DNA of 64,000 nucleotides. Origin: JBQCHF01 sp051954955 (lineage in GTDB: Bacteria > Actinomycetota > Actinomycetes > Motilibacterales > Motilibacteraceae). The notes under the pieces were generated by a model. The model was given only the letters and a program-made list of their open reading frames with translations, made no database searches and was not told where the DNA came from. The position numbers and the translations under genes are program-made. The DNA lies in NCBI GenBank assembly GCA_051954955.1, contig JBQCHF010000021.1:36322-100321 (forward strand), given 5' to 3'. Positions 25,441 to 34,308 of this stretch are shown piece after piece. The number at the start of each line of letters is the position of its first letter. Position 1 is the stretch's first letter.

Positions 25441-25656
25441 TCAGGCGGTCCGACCGCGCTTCCCGCGCACCGCGTCCGGCACGGCGGACGGGTAGGCCAG
25501 CTCCCACCACCAGGCCTCGGCGCCCTCGCGCTCGGCCTCGAAGATCTCCCGCGAGCGCGGGCCCTCGGGCTCGGCGAGGTCGCACAGCAGCGACAGCGGC
25601 ACGCCACCGGCGAGCAGGGCGAGCGCGCGAGCGGCGGCCGGCGAGGGCGAGGTCAC
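25441..25656 (-). CDS. Small hypothetical protein
   Basis: About 71 residues with a helical, acidic C-terminal half (LLCDLAEPEGPRSREIFEAER then AEAWWWELAYP). The pattern is protein-like and the frame has typical third-position GC bias, but I cannot name a family. The start is uncertain: GTG 25656 or GTG codons further upstream near 25701. It ends convergently 60 bases from repeat copy 3. Confidence 0.5.
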   Translation of the reverse strand: MTSPSPAAARALALLAGGVPLSLLCDLAEPEGPRSREIFEAEREGAEAWWWELAYPSAVPDAVRGKRGRTA

Positions 25657-25773
25657 CAGCGAACGATCGGCACGTCGCCGCCGCCGCTTGAGCCGCACCA
25701 GCCACGAGAGCGGCGGGCGCGCGGAGCAGAATCGGCGGGAGGCGTCGTCGAACGAGGTGAGGAGGGTCGCGGC

Positions 25774-26169
25774 ATGAGCGACCTGCAGTGCCCGGCCACC
25801 TTCCTGCTGCTGGCCGCCGACGAGCGCGAGCCGCTCCCCACGCACCTGATGGAGGCCCTGGCCGGCGAGCACGTCGCCGAGGTCTACGCCCGGGCAGGCG
25901 ACCCTGCGCGGGGCGGTGCGGCGGACGCGCTGGCCGGGTCGTTGGGGACCCGTCGCGGCACGGCCGACGACGTCGACGTGCGGTCGCTGGAGGAGGTGGC
26001 CGACCTGCACCGCGGCGAGCGGGTGGTCGTGCTGCTCTCGACCGCGGAGCTGGCCGCCGTCCTGCAGGTGGCCCGCCGAGGCGGCCCCGGTGCCGCCACG
26101 CCGGGGTGGACCGAGCTCGCCGTCGATGCCGACGGGTGGGTGCTGCGCGCCGCGCCTGGAGCCGACTGA
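25774..26169 (+). CDS. Hypothetical protein, possibly a degenerate histidine-phosphatase fold
   Basis: A 131-residue soluble protein. The order LLLAADERE, VAEVYARAGDPARGGAADALAGSLG, VRSLEEVADLHRGE and VVVLLSTAELAAVL resembles phosphoglycerate-mutase-like proteins, where the middle segment matches the usual SxxxRAxxTA helix, but the catalytic RHG and second His are absent. This relation is inference. The ATG at 25774 follows GGAGGG at a good distance. Confidence 0.6.
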   Translation: MSDLQCPATFLLLAADEREPLPTHLMEALAGEHVAEVYARAGDPARGGAADALAGSLGTRRGTADDVDVRSLEEVADLHRGERVVVLLSTAELAAVLQVARRGGPGAATPGWTELAVDADGWVLRAAPGAD

Positions 26170-26335
26170 CCGAGCCGGACGCGGAGCCCGCGCCGCTGGG
26201 CCCGACGGCCCGGAGGTGTCACCGCCTGTGCTGGGGGAACACGCGAAGTGCCCCGGCGCAGGAGGGGCTGACCGCCCGCCTGCGTCGGCCGGCTCTGCTG
26301 ATCGTCGGTCCGGATCGTGAATGTGGAGGTCAGGC

Positions 26336-27400
26336 GTGGTCCTGCTCGGAGCGAGGACCACGTCCGCGCGCACGTCCCGCACCCTCAGCCCGCTGGGTCC
26401 GGCGGCCGACCTGCGCGACTCCGCCCGGCCCCGCGGTCCGGTGGCCCCGCCGACGTCGCTGCCGGCCGCGGTCCTGCGCGCCGGGCCGGTGGCGGCCATC
26501 GTCGCCGTCGGTCTCACCGGCGCGCTGCACCTGATGGCCGACCCCGCCCGGCTGCGCGTGGAGGCCGTGCTGGCCACGCTGGCGGTGCTGGTCGGCACGC
26601 CGCACGGGGCGCTGGACCAGCTGCTGCTGGCCCCGCTCGGCGGACGGCTGCGGCGGGCGGCCTGGTTCGCCGGCTACCCGGCGCTCGCCGTCGCCGCGCT
26701 GCTGGCCTACCTGGCCGCCCCGGTGGCCGGGTTCGCCGCCTTCCTCGCGCTCTCGGTCGTGCACTTCGCCGCCGGCGAGGCCGCGGTCACGGTCGAGCGC
26801 GGCATCGCCCGATCGGCGCTGTCCCCCGCCGCGCTGGTCGCCGGACTGGGCGGGGCGGTCGCGGTCCTCGTGCCGCTGTCGGCTCCCGGGGCCCGGGCCG
26901 CCGTGGCCCAGGTGGACCCTCGCCTGGTGGCCGCCCTCGGCCCGGTGCCGGGTCTGGCCCTGGCCGCCGGCGTCCTGCTCGTGGTCGGCACGGGCTGGCT
27001 GCTGGTGCGCGGCGGCGCCCAGGTCCTGACCCGCGCGGCCGCCGTGCCGGTGGTGGTCGAGGTCGGCGTGCTGCTCGGCGCCGTGCTGCTGGCCGACCCG
27101 CTGCTGGCCTTCGCCGCCTACTTCGCCGCCTGGCACGCGGCGCGTCACCAGGCCCGGCTCGCCATCCGGCACCCCGCCGCCGCCGCCCTGCTCGCCGCCG
27201 GGCAGCCGTGGCGGGCCCTGCTGCGCAGCGCGCTCCCCGCCCTGCCGGCCACCGCGGGCGCGGCCGCCCTGGCCGCGGTGGTGGCCGTGGCCGGGACCAG
27301 CGCGCTCGGTGCCGCGCTGGCCGTGGTGTGGGCGCTCACCGTGCCGCACGCGGTGTCGGTGCTCACGGCCGACCGGCGGCTCCTGCCGCGCCACCGCTGA
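26336..27400 (+). CDS. Brp/Blh family beta-carotene 15,15'-dioxygenase
   Basis: An integral membrane enzyme of 354 residues that would cleave beta-carotene to two retinal molecules. His-containing motifs of the family are present: GTPHGALD (near residue 90), SVVHFAAGE, YFAAWHAARHQ and TVPHAVSVL, distributed among about eight hydrophobic helices. In known bacteria Blh supplies retinal to microbial rhodopsins. No rhodopsin or carotenoid synthesis gene is in the window. GTG 26336 is preferred because GGAGG lies 6 bases upstream; an ATG at 26321 overlaps that site. Confidence 0.88.
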   Translation: MVLLGARTTSARTSRTLSPLGPAADLRDSARPRGPVAPPTSLPAAVLRAGPVAAIVAVGLTGALHLMADPARLRVEAVLATLAVLVGTPHGALDQLLLAPLGGRLRRAAWFAGYPALAVAALLAYLAAPVAGFAAFLALSVVHFAAGEAAVTVERGIARSALSPAALVAGLGGAVAVLVPLSAPGARAAVAQVDPRLVAALGPVPGLALAAGVLLVVGTGWLLVRGGAQVLTRAAAVPVVVEVGVLLGAVLLADPLLAFAAYFAAWHAARHQARLAIRHPAAAALLAAGQPWRALLRSALPALPATAGAAALAAVVAVAGTSALGAALAVVWALTVPHAVSVLTADRRLLPRHR

Positions 27401-27412
27401 CGGCGAGCGGTC

Positions 27413-28237
27413 TCAGGGCCGGAGCGCGCGCCAGTCGGCCAGGACGGTGGCGGTGCCGGGCGCGACCTCGGTGAAGCCGCCGTCGCGCACCACGACGACG
27501 TCGCCATGGTCGGGTGCGGCCGGGTCCTCGCGGTGGAAGGCCTCGCGCCACTCGGCCTCGGTGGCCGTCCCCACCTGCAGCGGGCAGCCGGCCTGCCACC
27601 AGCCCAGCACTGTCTCCGACGGCGCGTAGGTGAGCGCCAGCTGAGCCGCGTGACCTGCCTGAGCGGCGGCCTTGCCGGTGGTCATGGTGACCGCCGGGTT
27701 GGGCACGATCCGCAGCGCGGACGAGAGGTTCGGGGCCGGCCGGCCAGGGGTCGCAGGGTGGTCGTCGGGTCGCTCGTCGGTCAGCTCCAGGCCGGAGACC
27801 TGCAGCTTGCCGACCTCGGCCGGCGGGGCGGCCACCGGGTGCGGGAGCAGGGCCCGCACCTGTGCGCCGTCGACGGCCGCGGTGGCCCCGGGCAGCCCGA
27901 GCACGGCCTCCCAGCGGGAGGCGCGGGCGCGGCGCACCACCTTGCGGATCCGGCCGTCCAGCCAGCGGGCGACCGAGGCGTGCCAGTCCCCGTCGGGGGC
28001 CACCCGGTCGTCGGAGAGCAGCTCCAGGACGGCCCGGGCGGCGGCCTCGAGCACCGCGGTGTGGGTGGCCGTGCTGTCGCGCTCGAGCCGGACCACGAGC
28101 GGGAGCGCCCACGGCTCCTGCTCGTCCAGGGAACGACCGCCGCCGAGCGGGACCGAGCGCAGCCACTGCACCGACGGCGGGAGGACGTCGGCGGCGGGCG
28201 ACGGCAGCGGGGCGGGCGGGACGGTCACGTGGACCAT
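27413..28237 (-). CDS. Peptidyl-tRNA hydrolase 2-like protein with N-terminal extension
   Basis: A 274-residue protein. The C-terminal half (from about residue 180) shows the Pth2 pattern: VTMTTGKAAAQAGHAAQLAL (Lys and Gln/His of the Pth2 active region), then WWQAGCPLQVGTATEAEWREAF and VVVVRDGGFTEVAPGT. The N-terminal 170 residues have no recognised domain. Pth2 itself is typically archaeal/eukaryotic, about 120 residues; actinobacteria carry longer homologues. Activity on peptidyl-tRNA is inferred. Start GTG/ATG region at 28237 reads MVHVTVPP. Confidence 0.82.
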   Translation of the reverse strand: MVHVTVPPAPLPSPAADVLPPSVQWLRSVPLGGGRSLDEQEPWALPLVVRLERDSTATHTAVLEAAARAVLELLSDDRVAPDGDWHASVARWLDGRIRKVVRRARASRWEAVLGLPGATAAVDGAQVRALLPHPVAAPPAEVGKLQVSGLELTDERPDDHPATPGRPAPNLSSALRIVPNPAVTMTTGKAAAQAGHAAQLALTYAPSETVLGWWQAGCPLQVGTATEAEWREAFHREDPAAPDHGDVVVVRDGGFTEVAPGTATVLADWRALRP

Positions 28238-28309
28238 CCTGCCCGCCCCGATCCGGCGCTCGACCGGGCGGTGCCCGGCGTCGACGTCGCGCCTCAGGCC
28301 AGCACCGCC

Positions 28310-29176
28310 TCAGGCCACCGCGGCGTCGAGCTGCGCGAGCTCGTCCTGGGTGAGCGTGAGGTCCACGGCGCGGACGGAGTCGGTGATGGTCTCCGGCCGG
28401 CTCGACCCCGGGATCGGGATGACCTGCTCGGAGGCGGCCAGCATCCAGGCCAGGCACACCTGCTGCGGGCTGACGCCGTGCGCCTGCGCCACCTCCGCGA
28501 ACGGGGCGAACTGCGAACCGAGGTCGGCCGCGCTGCCGATCCCGCCCAGCGGGCTCCACGGCAGGAAGGCGATGCCGAGCTCGTCGCACAGGCGCAGCTC
28601 GGGCTCGCTGGTGCGGAAGGTGGGCGAGTACTGGTTCTGCACCGACACCAGCCGGCCGCCCAGCACCTCGTTCGCCTCGCGGATCTGGTCCGGGTTCGCG
28701 TTGGAGATGCCGGCCATCCGGATCTTGCCCTCGTCCAGCAGCTCGGCCAGCGCGCCGACCGACTCGGCGTAGGGCACCTTCGGGTCCGGCCGGTGGAACT
28801 GGTAGAGCCCGATCGCCTCGACGCCGAGCCGCTTGAGGCTGTCCTCGCACGCCTGCTTGAGCCAGCCCGGGTCGCCGTTGAGCGTCCACGAGCCGTCGCC
28901 GGGGCGCAGGTGGCCGCCCTTGGTCGCGACCAGCACCTCGCTGGTGTCGCCGCCGTACGAGGCCAGCGCCTTGGCGATGAGCGACTCGTTGTGGCCGACC
29001 TCGTCGGCGAACTGGTGGTAGGCGTCGGCGGTGTCGACGAGCGTGACCCCGGCGTCGAGCGCGGCGTGGATGGTGCGGATCGAGCGGTCCTCGTCGGGGC
29101 GCCCCTCGATCGACATCGGCATGCCGCCGAGGCCGATGGCGCTCACCTGCACGTCGCCGATACGGCGGGTCTGCAC
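28310..29176 (-). CDS. Aldo/keto reductase
   Basis: A 288-residue NADPH-dependent TIM-barrel oxidoreductase. The catalytic tetrad region is visible as VDTADAYHQFADEVGHNESLI (Asp, Tyr), VLVATKGG (Lys) and LYQFHRPDP (His). Cofactor-binding segments IPIPGSSRPETI and WSPLGG are also present. Substrate unknown. GTG at 29176 is preceded by AGGAGG at 6 bases. Confidence 0.93.
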   Translation of the reverse strand: MQTRRIGDVQVSAIGLGGMPMSIEGRPDEDRSIRTIHAALDAGVTLVDTADAYHQFADEVGHNESLIAKALASYGGDTSEVLVATKGGHLRPGDGSWTLNGDPGWLKQACEDSLKRLGVEAIGLYQFHRPDPKVPYAESVGALAELLDEGKIRMAGISNANPDQIREANEVLGGRLVSVQNQYSPTFRTSEPELRLCDELGIAFLPWSPLGGIGSAADLGSQFAPFAEVAQAHGVSPQQVCLAWMLAASEQVIPIPGSSRPETITDSVRAVDLTLTQDELAQLDAAVA

Positions 29177-29338
29177 GTGGATCCTCCTGATAGCTGTTCG
29201 GGACTTCCCCCAGCCCGAACTCGTGCCCGGGGCGCAGGCTTCCCACCCGCGAGGTCCGGGGGGTGAGACGGGGCTCACGGGAGCGCGCCTCGGGATCGGC
29301 GCTGGGTGAGGAGCGCGGCCGCGGTCGGACGCGACACG

Positions 29339-29757
29339 ATCAACGGCGCTGGTGACGGGACCGGCGCCATTCTGGGCGCCTGGCGCGGCCGGCCGGCGGT
29401 CCGAGCAAGGGGTCCGGGCTGCAAGTGGAACGTTGTGGTGCGCCACGCCGGCGTGTCGCGCACCAGGTCTCCACTCGAGCTCCGGCCAGCTCCCTCGACG
29501 ATCGACGGTGACCGCGTTGCACGCCACACCGAGGGAGGGCGACAACAGCGTCACACTCTGCGCCGAGCGACCGTCAGCCGGCAGCACGACGCGCCACGGG
29601 CAAGACTGCCCCCGTCGCCAGCGCCTTTCACCCTCAGGACAGGCCGCAGCCGGCCGCTCGACCCGCCCTGTGCAGGACTCTCCCTGTCATCAGCGCCTTT
29701 TCTGCCCAGGTCAGACCGCAGCGGACCGACTGAAACCGCCCAGAGCAGGTCTCCCAG
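29339..29757. repeat. Repeat-rich gap with repeat copies 4-6 and 72-base tandem units
   Basis: The ~600-base gap between the aldo/keto reductase start and the ANTAR gene end contains repeat copy 4 (29339-29359, plus), copy 5 (29611-29629, inverted) and copy 6 (29682-29701, inverted). Copies 5 and 6 are phased by a degenerate direct repeat of exactly 72 bases (29614-29685 and 29686-29757). Sequence just before 29614 resembles the end of a third unit. No open frame here has gene-like features. Confidence 0.75.
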
Positions 29758-29772
29758 CGACGACGGCCCCCC

Positions 29773-31251
29773 TCACCGGCGCGCCCGCCAGCTCACCACC
29801 AGCCCGTCGAAGAGCCGAGCCGCGCTGATCGTGACGGTGGGGCCGGTGCGCGGGTTGCCCGTGTCGGGCAGGAAGGACACCGCGGGCAGCAGGGCCGGCT
29901 GGCCGGTGGCGAGCACCTGGCGGTAGGGGTCGAGCAGGTGCTCGCGCACCGCTGCCGGGGTGACCTCGCGCAGGGTGAGGCCGACGTAGCGGTGCCGCAG
30001 GGCTCCGGCGGCGGCCAGGGCTGCGCTGTTGGCCCAGTCGACGCGGAAGTCGTCCACCACGCCGTCGCCGCCGCGGACCGGGCTGAGCAGGAGCGCGGGG
30101 TCCAGCACGGTCTGCAGCGCGATCGTCACGGCAGCCAGGGCAGCCCCGGCCGGGCCGACGTCGCCGGGCGCCGCGCCGGCCTCGACGGACGGGGCCTGCA
30201 GGTCCTCCAGGCGGCGGGCCACGGCGTCGGCGAGCGAGGTGAGGTGGCAGCGCAGCGCCTCAGGGAACGGCTGCTCCCCCACCCAGCCGAGCGCCAGCAC
30301 CCCGTGGACGCCGCCGCCCACGGTCAGCGGCAGCGCGGCCACGGCCGGCGGGGCCGCCATCTGGTCCACCCCGGCGATGCGCCGCGCCACGCCGACGACG
30401 TCGCCAGCGTCAGCGTCGTCGCCGTCCTTCCCAGAGCCGGCTCGCAGCGGCACCAGGTGGGCCACCCCGGGGAACCGGGACCGCATCTCCTCCGCGTCCG
30501 GGCACCACACCGGGGCGCCGAAGCGGGCGGCGACCGTCATCGGGAGGTCGACGACGGCAGGGATCCGCCGCCACACCGAGGCCGCGCGCGGCTCCAGCCC
30601 GGCGGAGCCGAACAGCGCCAGCGAGCCGTCGGCCTCCAGCACCGTCACCAGGACGTGGTCCGGCGGGCGCTCGGCGGGGAACCGGCGGACGGCCTCGGCG
30701 AGCTCGGCCGGTGAGCCGGCGGCCTCGACGGCCGCGAGCGCCAGCGGGTAGGCCTCGCGCCAGGCCCGTTCGTCCTCGGCGCTCGCCGGGACGGCGGCGG
30801 AGCAGGCGGAGGGGTCCGGCACGGCGGACCGGCTCGGGCTGCAGGGCACCGCCGGGGCGGCCGGCGCGGACGCGGCCGGGAGGGGGCCGACGGTGGCGAC
30901 GACCTCAGCCGCCACCCGCGCCACCTTCACGTTCCGGTGCTGGCTGGCGCGCACCAGCGCGCCGAACGCCTCCTCCACCGAGCAGCCCTCGCGGGCGACC
31001 AGGACGCCCTTGGCCTGCTCGATGACCGAGCGCTGGCGCATCGCGTCCTGCAGCCCCTCCACCTGGGAGCTCAGCCGGCGCACCATCGCCTCGAGGACCT
31101 CGACGTGGCGCTGCTCCTCCGGCTCGACCGGCGCCGCCGCGCGGACGGCTCCCGGGCTCGTAGGACGGTGGGGGGCGTCGCTCCCGCGGGGCGCGGGGCG
31201 GGGGGTCGGCCTCGGCCGTGGGCCGGGCCGCGCCGCTGCGTCAGACGTCAC
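29773..31251 (-). CDS. ANTAR-GAF(-PAS) regulator
   Basis: A 492-residue signalling protein, likely an RNA-binding antiterminator. The N-terminal ANTAR domain (about 45-110) shows VEGLQDAMRQRSVIEQAKGVL.AREG and VRASQHRNVKV. A GAF-like sensor occupies about 160-340, and a C-terminal PAS-like domain with VDWANSAALAAAGALRHRYVG. ANTAR at the N-terminus before GAF is the reverse of the common order. The GTG start at 31251 sits 6 bases after GGAAGGGG; an ATG at 31284 is an alternative. Regulatory target unknown. Confidence 0.85.
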   Translation of the reverse strand: MTSDAAARPGPRPRPTPRPAPRGSDAPHRPTSPGAVRAAAPVEPEEQRHVEVLEAMVRRLSSQVEGLQDAMRQRSVIEQAKGVLVAREGCSVEEAFGALVRASQHRNVKVARVAAEVVATVGPLPAASAPAAPAVPCSPSRSAVPDPSACSAAVPASAEDERAWREAYPLALAAVEAAGSPAELAEAVRRFPAERPPDHVLVTVLEADGSLALFGSAGLEPRAASVWRRIPAVVDLPMTVAARFGAPVWCPDAEEMRSRFPGVAHLVPLRAGSGKDGDDADAGDVVGVARRIAGVDQMAAPPAVAALPLTVGGGVHGVLALGWVGEQPFPEALRCHLTSLADAVARRLEDLQAPSVEAGAAPGDVGPAGAALAAVTIALQTVLDPALLLSPVRGGDGVVDDFRVDWANSAALAAAGALRHRYVGLTLREVTPAAVREHLLDPYRQVLATGQPALLPAVSFLPDTGNPRTGPTVTISAARLFDGLVVSWRARR

Positions 31252-31363
31252 ACCCGGCCCCTTCCACGAAGATCCGCCGGTCATGCGCCCGGGAGGGGAA
31301 GCAGCACCTGGCTGCGCCGAGCGGGCGCGCTCGTGCGACCGGCGGGGGCTATCGGCGGCGGCG

Positions 31364-32269
31364 TCAGGCGGCCTGGGCCGCGACCTGCGGCCGACGGGCG
31401 ATCAGCGCCGCGGCGCGCTCGTAGGCGCGCTCCTCCACCTCGTCCAGCCGCAGCGCGGTGACGGGGTTGAGCCCGAGGCTGCGCAGCAGCCCGCCGCCGG
31501 GCTCGACCACCACGACCTCGCTGCCCGCCCGCCGCAGCGCGGCCACCTCGTGGGCCAGCTGGGCGTGCCAGGCCAGGCGCAGCGGCAGCCCGACGACCGG
31601 GCGGGCCCCGGTGGGTTCCACCCCCATCGGGGCGCTGACGACCACCAGGTCCAGGCGCTGCCCGACCAGCAGGTCGGCGTTGGTCGGCGAGTGGACCCCG
31701 CCGTCGACGTGCTGCTCGCCCTCGATCACCACCGGCCGGAAGTAGCCGGGGATGGCGCACGAGGCGGCGACGGCCGTGGGCAGGTCGACGTCGAAGCGGT
31801 CGCGCCCGAAGACCACCCGGCGCCCGTCACGGCGCCGGGCGGCCACCACCCAGGTGCAGGCGGTGGGCCAGTCGTGGCCGAAGCGGCGCTCCAGCGGCTC
31901 GCTGAGGATGGCGGTGGAGTGGCGGCCCGGCGGCAGCGCGGCCGCCACCAGCCGGCCGGGGCGCAGCCGCCAGGGCCGCACCGCGTAGCCGGCCAGGCCG
32001 AGCACGTCGGGGAGCGGGCGCAGCCCACCGGCGCGAGCCTGGGTGAGCGTGGCGCTCAGCGGCGCGTCCTCGCCCGGCGCCGGCGGCACCGCCTGACCGG
32101 GCCGGGGGCGGCGCAGCGAGGCGGCCACGATGGAGCCGGCGGAGGTGCCGACGACGACGTCGGCCGCGCGCCCGTCCAGGCCGTAGCCCTCGTGCAGGGC
32201 GCGCAGCACGCCGCGGTGGAAGGCCTCCCCGGGGAGACCGCCCGCGCCCAGCACCAGACCGAAGCTCAC
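31364..32269 (-). CDS. Patatin-like phospholipase family protein
   Basis: A 301-residue lipolytic enzyme candidate with the patatin Ser-Asp dyad and oxyanion hole: oxyanion segment GLVLGAGGLPGEAFHRGVL, nucleophile elbow VGTSAGS (near residue 42) and catalytic Asp in HVDGGVHSPTNADLL. FRPVVIEGEQHVDGG is the family signature. No membrane segment. Start GTG 32269. Confidence 0.93.
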   Translation of the reverse strand: MSFGLVLGAGGLPGEAFHRGVLRALHEGYGLDGRAADVVVGTSAGSIVAASLRRPRPGQAVPPAPGEDAPLSATLTQARAGGLRPLPDVLGLAGYAVRPWRLRPGRLVAAALPPGRHSTAILSEPLERRFGHDWPTACTWVVAARRRDGRRVVFGRDRFDVDLPTAVAASCAIPGYFRPVVIEGEQHVDGGVHSPTNADLLVGQRLDLVVVSAPMGVEPTGARPVVGLPLRLAWHAQLAHEVAALRRAGSEVVVVEPGGGLLRSLGLNPVTALRLDEVEERAYERAAALIARRPQVAAQAA

Positions 32270-32391
32270 CTGGTCCTCGTGCCCGCCTGAGCGGAGCGCA
32301 ACCGCGCGGACCCGCTGTGTCAGCTCTTCCGATCAGCCCGGGCGCGGACAGCGGAGGGATGCCGCGACCTCGGTGCCCGGTCGGTGCCTGT

Positions 32392-33027
32392 TCAGTGCCC
32401 GCGGGCGACCCAGTCCTGCAGGTGCGGCGCCTCCGCCCCGATGGTGGTCTCGTCGCCGTGCCCGGTGAGCACCCGGGTGGCTGGGTCGAGGACCAGCAGG
32501 CGGTCACGGATCGAGTCGATGATGGTCGGAAAGTCGCTGAACGACCGGCCGGTGGCGCCGGGGCCGCCCTGGAAGAGCGTGTCGCCGGTCAGCACCGCAC
32601 CGAGCGCGGGCACCTGCAGGCACACCGCGCCGGGCGCGTGGCCGGGGGTGTGGACCACCTGCACCCGGGTGCCGGCCACGTCCAGCAGCTGGCCGTCGGC
32701 GAGGTCGCCGTCGGGCTCGCGGTCCGGGTGGGTCATGTCCCACAGCACCCGGTCGGCCGGGTGCAGCAGCACCGGCGCACCCATCCGCGCGGCCAGCTCG
32801 GGGGCGGCGTCGACGTGGTCGTCGTGGGCGTGCGTGCAGGCGATGGCGACGACGCGGCGCTCACCTACCGCCGCCGCGATGGCGTCGGCGTCGTGGGCGG
32901 CGTCGACGACCAGGACCTCGTCGTCGTCGCCGACCAGCCAGACGTTGTTCTCGACCTCCCAGGTGCCGCCGTCGAGGGAGAAGGTGCCGGCGGTGACCAC
33001 CCGGTCCACGCGCAGGGGGCCGGTCAC
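32392..33027 (-). CDS. MBL-fold metallo-hydrolase, formaldehyde pathway partner
   Basis: A 211-residue binuclear metal hydrolase with metal ligands HAHDDH (THAHDDHVDAAPEL), HTPGHAPG, LTGDTLF and C-terminal TGHGDETTI. It overlaps the upstream mycothiol-dependent formaldehyde dehydrogenase gene by 4 bases. This pairing is frequent in actinobacteria and suggests hydrolysis of S-formylmycothiol or a related thioester, which is inference. Confidence 0.92.
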   Translation of the reverse strand: MTGPLRVDRVVTAGTFSLDGGTWEVENNVWLVGDDDEVLVVDAAHDADAIAAAVGERRVVAIACTHAHDDHVDAAPELAARMGAPVLLHPADRVLWDMTHPDREPDGDLADGQLLDVAGTRVQVVHTPGHAPGAVCLQVPALGAVLTGDTLFQGGPGATGRSFSDFPTIIDSIRDRLLVLDPATRVLTGHGDETTIGAEAPHLQDWVARGH

Positions 33028-34112
33028 GGGAGGACCACGACGCCGCGCAGGACGTCCCCGGCGTGCATCTTCTCGAACGCCTTCTCGACGTCGTCCAGGC
33101 CGATCCGCTCGGTGACGAAGAGGTCGAGGTCGAGCCGGCCCTGCTGGTAGAGGTCGACCAGCATCGGGAAGTCGCGCGAGGGCAGGCAGTCGCCGTACCA
33201 GCTGGACTTGAGCGAGCCGCCGCGGGCGAAGAAGTCCAGCAGCGGCATCTCGAGGGTCATCTCCGGGGTGGGCACGCCGACGAGCACCACGGTGCCGGCC
33301 AGGTCGCGGGCGTAGAACGCCTGCTTCCAGGTCTCCGGCCGGCCGACGGCGTCGATGACGACGTCGGCGCCGAAGCCGCCGGTGAGCTCGCGCACGGCCT
33401 CCACGACGTCACCCGCGCCGGCGTCGACGACGTCGGTGGCCCCGGCCCGGCGGGCCACCTCGAGCTTGCGCGGGTCGAGGTCGACGGCGATGACCTTGCT
33501 CGCCCCGGCCAGGCTCGCGCCCATCACCGCCGCGGTGCCGACGCCGCCGACGCCGATGACGGCCACGGTGTCGCCGCGGGTGACCCCGCCGGTGTTGATG
33601 GCCGCGCCGAGGCCGGCCATGACCCCGCAGCCCAGCAGGCCGACGGCTGCGGCGTCGGCGGAGGGGTCGACCTTGGTGCACTGCCCGGCCGCCACCAGCG
33701 TCTTCTCGGCGAAGGCGCCGATTCCGAGGGCCGGACTGAGCGGGGTGCCGTCCGTCAGCGTCATCGGCTGCGCGGCGTTGTGGGTGCTGAAGCAGTACCA
33801 GGGCTCGCCGCGGCGGCAGGCGCGGCACTGGCCGCAGACCGCGCGCCAGTTGAGCACCACGAAGTCGCCGGGGGCGACCTCGGTGACGCCCTCGCCCACG
33901 GCCTCCACCACGCCCGCGGCCTCGTGGCCGAGCAGGAACGGGTAGTCGTCGGTGATGCCGCCCTCGCGGTAGTGCAGGTCGGTGTGGCAGACCCCGCAGG
34001 TCTGCACCTTCACCAGCGCCTCACCCGGCCCCGGGTCCGGGACGACGATCGTCGTCACCTCCACCGGCGCTCCCTTGGCGCGGCTCACGACACCCCGGAC
34101 CTCGCTGGGCAC
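33024..34112 (-). CDS. mscR: S-(hydroxymethyl)mycothiol dehydrogenase
   Basis: A 362-residue zinc alcohol dehydrogenase that oxidises the formaldehyde-mycothiol adduct (and reduces S-nitrosomycothiol). The catalytic zinc site is CGVCHTDLHYREG and GHEAAGVVEAVG, the structural zinc Cys cluster lies in CGQCRACRRGEPWYC, and the NAD site is VIGVGGVGTAAVMG with IAVDLDPRKLE. The GTG start has GAGGAGG 8 bases upstream. Coupled to the MBL hydrolase; together they form a formaldehyde/NO detoxification pair in mycothiol-producing bacteria. Confidence 0.93.
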   Translation of the reverse strand: MPSEVRGVVSRAKGAPVEVTTIVVPDPGPGEALVKVQTCGVCHTDLHYREGGITDDYPFLLGHEAAGVVEAVGEGVTEVAPGDFVVLNWRAVCGQCRACRRGEPWYCFSTHNAAQPMTLTDGTPLSPALGIGAFAEKTLVAAGQCTKVDPSADAAAVGLLGCGVMAGLGAAINTGGVTRGDTVAVIGVGGVGTAAVMGASLAGASKVIAVDLDPRKLEVARRAGATDVVDAGAGDVVEAVRELTGGFGADVVIDAVGRPETWKQAFYARDLAGTVVLVGVPTPEMTLEMPLLDFFARGGSLKSSWYGDCLPSRDFPMLVDLYQQGRLDLDLFVTERIGLDDVEKAFEKMHAGDVLRGVVVLP

Positions 34113-34308
34113 CCTGCGACCTCCTCGTCGACGTCGGCGCCGGACCTGGGCCGGCGCGCCAGGCGAGCCTGCCAAACGACGTCGCGGTCGGCCACCGAGG
34201 GGTAGCGGGTCGCAGCGGCGCGGCATCCCCCGGCCGGGTAGGGCAGGATCGGTGCAACCCACGTCGAAGCAGAGCGCCGCTCACCGCGGCGTCGGAGGGA
34301 GTCCCACC

